This document shows, one piece after another, positions 41,901 to 51,373 of a stretch of 64,000 nt of DNA (position 1 is the stretch's first letter; each line of letters opens with the position of its first letter). Origin of the DNA: Globisporangium splendens (lineage: Eukaryota > Oomycota > Peronosporomycetes > Pythiales > Pythiaceae); the NCBI GenBank assembly GCA_006386115.1, contig VFIW01000003.1, positions 62,001 through 126,000 of the forward strand, given 5' to 3'. Below the pieces are notes generated by a model that worked only from the letters and a program-made list of their open reading frames with translations, searched no databases and was not told the DNA's origin. The position numbers and the translations under genes were made by a program.

Positions 41901-44010
41901 AATTCCACGACCATCAAGCTCTTTTCCCTCCGCAGAGTGCTTTTATCAGAGCTTTCAGGAGCGCTGGGGAAGAAGAGTTGCAGTCCTTGCCGCACAAGCT
42001 GCTCCGCCATGTGAGCATCATTTAATCTATCCCATGCGAGTCGGCACACGTCGTGCCAAAGTACAACGAGAGAGTCACTCGCATGCACCCGACCTGCCGA
42101 TGTCACTTCTGCCGACATCTGCGAGGCCGACTGAATCAGAAGTGAGCGCTGAGTCGCTGCGTCTTTGCATTCTCTGGCTTGCTCAACCGCGACTCGAATG
42201 CTGTCCTCGGGTGCTGCTGGCTCCGAGTCGCCGTCGTCCATTGCCAATTTCCATTCGAGTTGTTTTTCAACCGCTGTAAATGAATGTCCACGGGACGGGT
42301 CGCAATATCGTGCTCGTGTTGCTGCACTTCGTTCAATGTCGTGGCCGCTGACACGCCGTAATCGAGCGACAGCGCCTTGTTGACCATGTCATAGGCTTTG
42401 GTGAGAAACTCGGATCCAATTTCCAGTTTCGTGATTTCCAGGTCCAGCCGAGCGCGGAAGCTCACGAGCAGTGACTGCATGTCCTCCAGCGCAGCCGCGG
42501 AAAGCGTAAACACGCGATTCACGTGACTTCGCAAATGCGGTTGCAAGAGTGGGAGCGACATGTTCCATGCACAAATGCACACCGTTTCGACTAAATTGGA
42601 GTCTTCTTGGCGCTTTGCCGCAACGAGCGCTCGCTCCATGGCTTTCATGACGTCAACGCGCCGCCCTAGTAGCATCCTGTGACGTGTGACCGCGTTCTGC
42701 GTTCGGTCGTGTCGAGAGAGAGGCACAAGCAAGGCAAGCATCGCCTTCAAGACCTGATGTAGCACTCGAAATCGAGGTTCGAGCGCTTTTCCCTTGCGGT
42801 GCAATACCAAGTCACAGCACGTCGTCATGCGCAATTCCATGGCAAACGCCGCGTGAATTCCAGCCTCCACGATGATCTCTGAGTCGATCGCCTCGATCGC
42901 CTTGGCATTGAGGGAATGCAGGAACGCTGTTAGGTCGTCGTCCGTCGTGGTTGCCAACGAAAACGACGTAAAGCCTACCGCTTCTTGGAATAGTTCGGTG
43001 TATGCAGCTTCCGAGGCTCCGGACGACTTCACGCACTGCAGCCTCACAAGCAGTGCAGCACGCTTACTACCCGTAGCCAAATTCTTCTTCACGTTTGGCA
43101 AGATTTTCTGGCACTCGGCATCTTTCAATGAGCCAACGTGCACTTGGACGCGCAGTGCGGCATCGTACATCGCTTTGAAAGGCGCACTGGACGTTCACGC
43201 GGGATCGTGCAGCAGTGGAGACAATTGCCCATCGACGACGTCGTTGATGGCTTTCGCAGCGGCTGCGAATTGCTTGGCGTCAGTGAGCGCGGATACAAGC
43301 GCGAGTTGCAACGTGGCGAGCCACAGGATGTCGCGTTCGCCCACTGCCTTCAGAGCGTCGATGATCTTTGTGAGCGACGGCACAAGGAACTGGAACGTCG
43401 CGTTCTTCATCAGCTGCCGCGCGACGTGCCAGTACGTGACCGACGCATTATACACCAGGAAGTCGTAATGCGGTCGCTTCCTCGGATCGCACGCGATGGA
43501 CAGCACCAGCACGATGAAATGCACCGCATTCAGCACTTTTCGAAGCTTCGTCGCGCCAACATCGTTCAAAGCACCCTGAGACGCGCAATACGCGCGTGCC
43601 AGCTGGATGCGGCAATAGAACTAAACACAATCACACACACTGTTAGCTTCCATGAGCAATTCCACAGTCATACACATACATCACATCCTCCGTACCTGGT
43701 TCTTGACTGTGCAATCGTTCAGAAACCACTGCACCGTGTCCGCGGCCGTGCTGAAGTCTTTCTGATACAGCGCGGCTTCTGCTAATAGCGCCAGCAATTC
43801 GGGGAGATGCACGTCGCTCCTCGCGCCGACGCCAGGCAGCAGCGTTTGCCTGTGCACACTGTGCAGCCGCGTGTAGATGGCGTGCGCTGCGACGCGCTTG
43901 GGGACGTCCGTGGACAATGCGGATGACGCTGGCGTCGTGCTTCGCGCTGCTTCTGCCTCTGGAAGCCGCGCATACTCGAGCAGCAGTCGGAGCTCCCTGT
44001 CGATCGCCAT
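35906..44010 (-). pseudogene. CFAP46: CFAP46 (TTC40), central-pair flagellar protein, multiply interrupted
   Basis: CFAP46 belongs to the C1d projection of the axonemal central pair. Exon 1 (44010-43696: MAIDRELRLLLEYARL) joins exon 2 (43620-35906) across a 75-bp intron. FLVYNASVTYWHVARQLMK near the start and LVDRELECLPLESLPVLE with SITRDFSVHVLYQRL near the end match the family. TPR-like helices fill the middle. The frame runs almost to full size (2677 codons including stop, with one base added back; human about 2700) but is broken by TGA 43195-43197, a one-base loss in the T run at 42263-42267, TAG 41840-41842, TAA 39680-39682 and TAG 38117-38119. Sequence on both sides of each break stays family-like, so inactivation looks recent. 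Confidence 0.9.
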
Positions 44011-44181
44011 GTCGCCAATTCCGCGCTCACAAGGTCAATCTTTGCAAATGGGCTTCAGTATGCTGTGACCTTTCGGGCGTTCAACATGCGAACACGGGAT
44101 TGGGCAAAAATATATTAAAGAGTCTCCATTTTCAACCTATCATGTTCTTCTGACTGTTGCATTGTGTATCCATCGGCGCGA

Positions 44182-46126
44182 TCAGTTTTTCTTCTTGGCC
44201 AAGCCCGAGACGATGTCGTCGATGCGCAGGAGCATGCACGCGGCCTCGACAGCCGTCTTGATCGTCTGCGTCTTGACCTGGTACGGCTCCCACACGCCGA
44301 GCGTCTCGGCCGCTGTCACCTTGCCTGTCACGCCGTCGATGCCGTGCGCACTCTCGGTCTCCGCCTGCTTCGCGCGCAGTGCCGTCATCACGCGCACCAC
44401 GTCGGCGCCGCAGTTCTGCAGCAGCGTGCGCGGGATCACCTCGAGCGCCTCGCCCACGGCGCGGAACGGGAACTGCTCGATGCCCTCGATCTCGTCGGCG
44501 CGCTTCTTCAGCTCGTGCGCGATGCGCATCTCGGTCGCACCGCCACCTGGCAAGAGCAACGGCTCAAACACGACGTTGCGCGCCACCTGCATCGCGTCTT
44601 GCAGGTTGCGCTCGATCTCGTTCAGCACGTCCTTGCTACCACCACGCAGGAGGATGCTGCAAGCGCCTGGGTCCTTGCAATCCTCGAAGAATGCAAAGTA
44701 CTCGTCACCGATCTTGCGCACCTCGAAAAGCCCACACTTGGTACCAATGTCAGCTTCCTGGATCTCGTCGGCGCGGCTCACGATCGTCGCGCCTGTGGCA
44801 CGAGCCACACGGTTGTTGTCCGTCTTGCGCAGGCGACGGAACGCCGTGATGTTTGCCTTCACAAAATAGTGCTGCGCGAGGTCCGACACGCCCTTCTCCG
44901 TGATCACAATGTCGGGCTTCATCGCCACGATCTGCGCGCACAGGTTCTCAATGTATTCTTCTTCGAGACGAAGCAACGTGTTCCAGTCCTGGTCGTTCGT
45001 CAGCTCGACGTTCGTCTGGCTCTCGCCTTTCTTGTACTCCAACGGGCAGTCGAGCAAGAGCACGCGCGGGTTCTCAATGCGACGGCGCATCTTCGAGTGG
45101 GTCACGTCCTTGTTGAACATCACGCCCTTGAGCACGCGGCAGTCCTCGAGCTCGCCACCAGGGATCTTTTCGACCTTGGCGTAGCGCTTCACGTCGACTT
45201 CCTTCTTGCCTGACGGCGTCGTGCGCACGACCGTAAGCACGGCATCCAGCGCGAGGTCGCTCACCAAGTTGCCAATGCGAGGCGAGAACTTGGTGCCCAC
45301 CGACGACTGAATGAGGTTGCGCATCTCGACCTTGTCCTGGATGTCGATTACGCGCGCCATGCGCTTGGCGATCTCGAGTGATGCCTCCAACGCGCGGTGG
45401 AAACCGCGGATGATCACGGTCGGGTGCACCTGGTGCGACAGGAACGGCTCCGCTACCACCAACAATTCGCCAGCTATAAGCACAAGCAAGTGTATCAGTA
45501 AGCAACGCATGCAGTTGTGAACACGTTTCCACCATCAGATCAGAATAAGGACGGTACATCGTAAAGCCACCTCCACATACCGAGAATGATCACGGACGTG
45601 GTGCCGTCGCCGACTTCTTCGTCTTGCGCGCGACTGAGCTCGATCATGCTCTTGGCCGCCGGGTGCGACACGTCCACTTCGCGCAGAATAGCGTTGCCGT
45701 CGTTCGTCATCACGATGCCGCCCATCGGGTCCAGGAGCATCTTCAGCATCGAGCGAGGACCCAACGTCGTGCGCACAATATCCGACACCGCCTTTTATAA
45801 CGCAGAGATCCATCCATTTCCGCACACACACAAGGCAATTTCATACACACCATCAGCAATATGCCACATACACCACGTAATAACACATACACTCATATAC
45901 ACTATGACTCGTACCTTCGCGGCTTCGATGTTACCGAGCTGCGCGGTTCTTCCCGTCTCGCGACGGGTGTTTGTGTCTGCGCCACGACGCAAAAGACGAC
46001 AGCGAGACGAATGCAAACATAAAGAGAGACATCAGACACGAGGCAATAGGCGCATAGAGAGAGAGAGAAGCAGAGGGAGGACAGAGGCGCGCACGTACTC
46101 AACACCATCACCGGGGCTTGCATCAT
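44182..46126 (-). CDS. CCT3: T-complex protein 1 subunit gamma (CCT3), four exons, 530 aa
   Basis: Subunit of the cytosolic TRiC/CCT chaperonin that folds actin and tubulin. Exons: 46126-46099 (MMQAPVMVL), 45976-45915 ([17 protein letters not shown]), 45791-45581 ([19 protein letters not shown], then [10 protein letters not shown]) and 45473-44182 ([38 protein letters not shown], then [16 protein letters not shown]). ATP-site motifs [15 protein letters not shown] and GDGTTS are intact. Lengths sum to 531 codons including the stop, against 545 aa in human. It lies 170 bp upstream of CFAP46 on the same strand. No break seen, in contrast to its flagellar neighbour. Confidence 0.95.
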
Positions 46127-46923
46127 CGTGGCGGTCGGGAGCAGAGGGGGGAGCAGACGGACGCTTCGGATCTTCTTTTTGGTTTGCTTTGCTCGGGTCT
46201 GTGGTGTCCAAAGCTTTGGGGATGCTTACGTTGCACGTGACAGGATCTTCCAGCAACATAAGAGGGACTTCAGTTTGACAAAACACGGTAGATGTAGTTC
46301 CGTAGTTTACATGTTACACGTCATCGTTGGCACACCTCAATATTTGCAATCAAGACATGCAACATCGAGGTGACTGAACCTATCATCTGTAAAAATCGGT
46401 GCATCAGGTTATGAAGCCCACAGGAAATAAAGGATGTTGGTCATGTAATAGAGAAGTTGAGGAAACGTGATTACATTGTGAAACATGGTTATATATCGGT
46501 TATTGGAGGGAAATGACCTTCGTGTAATCATCTTTCACCGAAACGGCAGATTACAATTCTGCTGAAAAACTACGAATTCCTCTGTAAAATGAATACTTTC
46601 TGTTGAATGACAATCACGGGGCGCCTGACCCTACTTTTCAACCGTAACTATGTTGACTCTCGGTTATGAACATAGTGGCTTGGGACAGCGAACTTCGATT
46701 TCCTAGACCTCTTTAATACAACTCAACCAGTTGAACGTTCCGGTGACACTCTGCGCATTGAAAACACATATACATGATAAAAGTCCGGAGAACTCTTGCA
46801 CCCCCTGTCTCGCCAAGAGATGGAACACTGGGCGTAAAGTATTTTCTGATTCAAGTTTACCATCAGTATACCCATTCTAGTGAGGGGAGCCAACGACAAA
46901 CAACACAACGACTTTCTCTGGAC
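46127..46923. other. Intergenic stretch left of the tRNA-Met units
   Basis: About 0.8 kb, AT-rich, without a recognisable gene. A purine-rich GA run lies near 46056-46075, close to the CCT3 start. Confidence 0.45.
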
Positions 46924-47272
46924 GCGCACAACACAACACGGATCGCGTCTCTTGACCCCCGTGTCCTGTCCTTGCGCTCGTCCTCCAGATTCGCTCCAGA
47001 CATCGCTCACAGTCCACAAAAGCGGCTACGCGGTCGGTCCACTGGACGACGTCCGCTACGAAATCTACTCGCTTCAACACACATGCTTGATTGGTTGATT
47101 GGTTGATTGCGTTATTGTGGAGGTGGTATCGGAGAGGCAGGAGCACCTCGACGAGCTCACAAAGCACCTGGGAAGCATCCTCGACACCTACCAAAGCACA
47201 CATCCATCTGTCCATCGTGTGCGTTCGTTCAGCATCCAAAGGCATCCAAAAGCATCCAAAAGCCAGAAGCAT

Positions 47273-47288
47273 CCAAAACGAAAAGGAT
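47273..47288 (-). terminator. Pol III terminator of tRNA-Met copy 1
   Basis: On the minus strand the tRNA 3' end is followed within 5 bases by TTTT (47284-47281) and then a second TTTT (47278-47275), the normal RNA polymerase III stop signal. Copy 2 keeps the same signal at 62758-62761. Confidence 0.75.
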
Positions 47289-47361
47289 TGCTCCCTACAA
47301 GGATCGAACTGGTGACCTTCAGATTATGAGACTAACGCTCTACCGACTGAGCCAAAGGAGC
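47289..47361 (-). tRNA. trnM(CAU): tRNA-Met(CAT), elongator type, copy 1
   Basis: 73 nt. The acceptor stem GCTCCTT pairs with AGGGAGC, discriminator A. D-arm segment GGCTCAGTCGGTAGAGC (A box), anticodon loop CTCATAA giving CAT, B box GTTCGATCC. Relative to copy 2 the T stem carries one mismatch (CCTTG against CCTGG opposite ACCAG), so this copy may be slightly impaired. Its mature 5' end is one base from the 5' end of a LINE (47363). Confidence 0.9.
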
Positions 47362-47362
47362 A
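47346..47362. repeat. 5' copy of the 17-bp LINE target duplication
   Basis: ACTGAGCCAAAGGAGCA, identical to 62145-62161 beyond the other end of the LINE. It consists of the first 16 nucleotides of the tRNA-Met gene plus one upstream base, so the duplication restored a full tRNA beside the inserted LINE. Confidence 0.85.
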
Positions 47363-47445
47363 CTTCTCAATTTGCCGGCTACCCCTCAAGTTGAATCCAA
47401 GACCTCCCAGTCGCCTCCCCCAGCCTCTCAGCCTCCGACTTTCCC

Positions 47446-49641
47446 ATGGAAAATCCAGCCCCTCCCTCCACCCACCAGCTGCCAGCTGTCGACACTGGCT
47501 CGAAATCTGGGTCCGCACCCAGAATCCAGCCTCGTCCCACTGTCCGCCCATCCCCCTCCCAAAATTTGGAAGGGTCCGAACCCACCCAAACGGGAAACCT
47601 GGTGACGCCACCTGTGGTCACCCACCATGTCTCTCCTTCAACGAGCAACCTGAATGCAACACCTGGTGTTGAAGATCAAGCCCCTGCTCCTCCAATCCAC
47701 GCAACTGCTCTGCCTTCCGCTCTTCCCGCTCCTGTCGTTGACCCCACCGTCATGGTGGATGATCCGATGGAGTCTGGTGAGAATGCTCAAGTGACGACCC
47801 TCGATCTCTCTGGCGACGACCCGATGGATTCTGCTGTCGTTGTCGCTCCTGCGAACGTGGACGCTCGACTGTCCATGGCTGAGCTTCTGCAGCAACAAGA
47901 ACACCTCCGTCGAGACCGTGCTGTGATCGAAGCAACTCGCAGACGCGTCGAGACTCCGAAGCCTCTCGCTGTCGACATCGAAGCGATTGAGCGCCAGTAC
48001 GCTGCTGGAGGCGACTGGTCGCACATCGCGTCGCGAATGGAGCAAGCGCGTCCCTACCAGCTCCCGACCGCCAAGTACGACATGGTGATCGAGACTGGAA
48101 GAGCGCTCGCGAAGACTCCGCTCCAAAAGATCATGGCGTCGTTGGCCGGCACGAGCCACGGAAACGCGACACTCGATGAGCTGTACCAGCGCTTCGAGAT
48201 CGGTCAGATCTCCAAGCTTCCTGGTGGCAACCTCCGAGTCAAGGTCAAGACGAAGGAAGCCTGTGTGCGCTTGGAACGCACCAAGGTCAACATCCTCGGT
48301 GGTGTGTTTTCATTCAAGGAGTTCGACATCCTTGGTGACAAGTACTTCATCGACATTGTCAACGTCGACCCCGATGTGGACGTTCGAGTGATCGTGCACC
48401 GACTGTTCCTCCTCGGGTGTCAGCCGGTGTGCCACACCTTTCGCGAAGTGAACCTCGCGACGGGGATGACATCGGCGACCTGGCGAGTGTACTTCTTGTC
48501 CAGCTCGTGTCCAAGCGCGTTGGTCGTGAACGGGTCTGTGTGCGACCAGGTGTTGTTCGACAACAAGCTGCACCCGGCGCATGGAAAGAATGCTCCGTTC
48601 CAGTCGGAGCGACAGCCGTATGGGTATCGCTCGCACCATGGAATCGACCTCGGGACTCCGGACAGTGTGTTCCCTCTCACGAAGCCAGCTCCAGAGCAAC
48701 CCCAGCAGCAACGACAACAACCGCCGAAAACCTACGCTCAAGCTGCGAGTGCGAAGCCGAAGCAAACCTCGCTGCAGAAGGCAGTCGAGGAAGGAAAGAA
48801 ACGGGAAGCCCAGCTCCAGCAGAGAGCTCAGCATGGCAAGTCGTCAGCTGAAACAGCGCTGGCCAAGCCGCGAAGCAACTCCGACGCGATCTCGATTGCC
48901 ACGTTCGACGACTCGCAAGGCAAGATGACTCCACCAGGAAGTCCGAAACCGCCAATGAAGTCCCCGACGCTGCTCTTGACGAATGGAAACGACGGTTTCT
49001 CCACCGTGATAAACAAGAAGAAGCGCTCGAGAAACGGAGTCGACTTCTCCAACATGCTGGTGAAACAACAGCCTCAGCCTCTGGATGGCGTTGCCACCTC
49101 CAACTACTTCCAAGTGCTGCAGTCGATGGAAGTCTCCTTCGAAGTGAAGAATGTGGCTGCGGACAAGAAGTATGGTCCTCGGTACCAAGTGATCCCTGTC
49201 GATGTGAAGCGTCCCGAGGCGCTCAAGACGTCGACTGAGTCGGCTTTCTTCGTGGAAAAGCACCACACGAAGATCAGGAAAGCGTCGAAGGCGTCTCCGA
49301 TCTTGGAGGTGTCCGAGTCGATGCTCAACGACGAGAACACGGCGCTGCTCAACACCCTCCCGGATCGCCTTGCGCTCGCAGACACTCAGGTCGAGGGTGC
49401 GAGCAAACTCATCGACAACGCCACGAACCCCGACCACGTCATCAAGAAGGCAGTGGACTCGCCACTGGCTTTCAACAGCGCTCTGTCGCTGAAGATGGCT
49501 GGCACTGGACACGGAGTCGCAGAGCTCGCGCAGTTGCACGTGATCAACCGCGTGCTAAGTGCGACTCAGCCGAGCGAAGACGTGACGTTCAGTTCGAAGT
49601 GGAAGAAACACATGAAGACGACGGTCCCGAAGCGGATGTAA
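47446..49641 (+). pseudogene. LINE 1 ORF1 protein, truncated by the gypsy insertion (731 codons)
   Basis: ORF1 proteins of LINEs bind element RNA. The N-terminal 130 residues are Pro/Ser-rich. A conserved part (DIEAIERQYAAGGDWSHIA, KTPLQKIMASLAG, GQISKLPGGNLRVKVK, VNILGGVFSFKEFDILG) is shared with LINE 2. A Gln/Lys-rich linker and a helical C-terminal part follow. I see no CCHC zinc knuckle here. The last codon and stop (ATG TAA, 49636-49641) come from the LTR of element B, so the true C-terminus is cut off and continues at 57089. The start at 47446 (MENP) is shared with LINE 2. Confidence 0.88.
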
Positions 49642-50247
49642 GAGGCTATCCGAGACAGCCTCAAACACGGCACGCACGCTTGCGCTTGAAGAGGAAGACT
49701 TGAGGGGAACTTGGCAAAAATGCAACTGAATTGAAATGAGCTTATGGTTCCTGACACTACATGTAAAACACCACTAGGGCTCCTACAGGTTTTATAACTA
49801 AAACCTAAACATGCACAATAAAACCTATGAACCTGATATATAAAACCTTGGGTACACTGAGGTTGAACCCAGGGGATCTTCGAGAAACTTGAACTTGAAG
49901 TCCCGTGGAAAATTCCCTGCAAAGTGAATGGCTCGCGCCACCCACTTCAGATGGTAGAGACACGTCGGTCTCATCACCAGTGCAGTTTCCCAAGTAGGAA
50001 CCATCACTCACGTGTCTAGAGTACAGTTGTGCGTAATCACGCCGAATCTCAATGATTGCGAGCGACCAACACTCAACTCAGACACGGATTGCTCTGACGT
50101 CAGACGATGACGTCACCTGTGCATTTGGGGATCACTTTTATGTGTTTCACCCAATATCTTCGCACCCACAATGCACTTCCACAAGGTGGTGTGTGACACA
50201 CACACAAAGAGCCATCTTGCATGTAATGGCAGCCTTAGCCCATTACA
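49637..50247 (-). repeat. 3' LTR of element B (611 bp)
   Basis: Bounded by TGTAA...TTACA inverted repeats and matched by 56481-57088. Its left end supplies the stop codon that ends LINE ORF1. Confidence 0.93.
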
Positions 50248-50262
50248 TCATCCCTCCCTTAA
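50248..50262 (-). other. Polypurine tract of element B
   Basis: On the minus strand AAGGGAGGGATGA abuts the 3' LTR, the expected position for the plus-strand primer of reverse transcription. Confidence 0.75.
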
Positions 50263-50323
50263 AGTTCCATCACGGACTTTACTTCTTTCGGAAGAGGCAC
50301 CCGCTCTCACTTTCCGATTGACC

Positions 50324-51373
50324 ATGAAGCGATCAAGCGACCAAGTGAAGCGCGAAGAACGGCCCGAGCCAAAGTGGCAGCGGACGACTCCCGGCTTGTA
50401 CGACATCTCCGCTATTCGCAAGAAGCGTGGAGGACGTCGGTTCTACAAGGAGTTGTTCTTCCTCTGGCGCAAGATGTCCGGCGGCGACGATCCTGGCCAG
50501 TCCAGCACAGCGAAGCTCGAGTCGTGGAAGACGTTTGTCCGACTCGAGAACGAGAATCTTGTCGAGCGTTTGCTAGGGAACCTAGGAGGCACGCTCGAGA
50601 ACGACCATAAAGAGCTTGGCTCTCGTCGTTCTAGTGCTCGCGAGAGCACTACAAGTTCTGTTCGTAGCTGTGAACCACGTCGGGGACATCAGACTGAAGA
50701 GTCTCTCGAGGTTCCCACGTGTCCGAGTCCGGCGGATAGCCAAGCCACCGTACTCTGTAGAAGCGTTGACGGTTCAACGACTTCTCTCCTCGACGACGAG
50801 TCGATCGATCCTCGTGATCGACTATCGACTCAACGATCCAACGACACTCTCCCTGATGATCGATCAGAGGAGGTGGGGCTGAACGCGAAAACGATTGAGC
50901 GACTCTGGAAGTGGAAGAGTGCTCACCGCGCTCAGATCGAGGCTCTTGAAGTTCGCAACGCGGTACTCGAAGACCGGTGCGAAAGCCTCGAAGACCGGTT
51001 GAAGGAGCAGGAGTCGAAGATCGACTTGCTCTTCGATGGTCTTGCCCAGCGTTCGGCAATGGAGTCACGTTTCGAACAGAGGTTCGAGAAGATTCAAGCC
51101 GAGCTTGAACGACTCCAGAAGGCTGAGAAAGCTCGTGATGCGTATCACGAACGTCTACTGCGCTCTGTGGAAGAGGCAGGGACTTCTCTTGAGATACTTT
51201 GGAAGGAGTATCATGGTCGCCTTCTCGCGTTGGAGACAATAAAGGACGAGTCCTTTGATGTGCTTCAGCGCCTTTATGTCGAGAAGAAGCTCCATGACGA
51301 TGAGTTACAGACTCTTCGCGAGCTGGTGGAGCGACTTCAGGATCGACTTGATCGTCTGCCAAAGGCTCTATAG
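50324..51373 (+). CDS. Antisense coiled-coil ORF inside element B, 349 aa; function unknown
   Basis: A complete ATG-to-stop frame on the strand opposite gag/pol. It begins between the polypurine tract and the pol stop, and overlaps the last 725 bp of pol, including the chromodomain, in antisense. The N-terminal third is basic (MKRSSDQVKREERPEPKW, IRKKRGGRRFYKELFFLWRK) and the middle is Ser/Asp-rich. The last 160 residues are heptad-like coiled coil (IEALEVRNAVLEDRCESLED, ELERLQKAEKARDAYHERLL, LQTLRELVERLQDRLDRL). The family is unknown. Some plant gypsy elements carry antisense ORFs at this place; a role in regulation or packaging would be speculation. Confidence 0.6.
   Translation: MKRSSDQVKREERPEPKWQRTTPGLYDISAIRKKRGGRRFYKELFFLWRKMSGGDDPGQSSTAKLESWKTFVRLENENLVERLLGNLGGTLENDHKELGSRRSSARESTTSSVRSCEPRRGHQTEESLEVPTCPSPADSQATVLCRSVDGSTTSLLDDESIDPRDRLSTQRSNDTLPDDRSEEVGLNAKTIERLWKWKSAHRAQIEALEVRNAVLEDRCESLEDRLKEQESKIDLLFDGLAQRSAMESRFEQRFEKIQAELERLQKAEKARDAYHERLLRSVEEAGTSLEILWKEYHGRLLALETIKDESFDVLQRLYVEKKLHDDELQTLRELVERLQDRLDRLPKAL

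Larger units (their letters stand above)
46924..47362. repeat. tRNA-Met unit, copy 1 (about 440 bp, partner at 62405-62839)
   Basis: This stretch and 62405-62839 align over their whole length with scattered substitutions and small indels. Shared parts include GGATCGCGTCTCTTGACC, GCGTTATTGTGGAGG, a run of ATCCAAAAG repeats (near 47233-47280) and the tRNA-Met gene. A protein-like reading (SERQEH-DELTKHLGSILDT) is partly kept in both copies. The copies appear to be neighbouring units of a tandem tRNA array now forced apart by transposon insertion. Confidence 0.8.
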
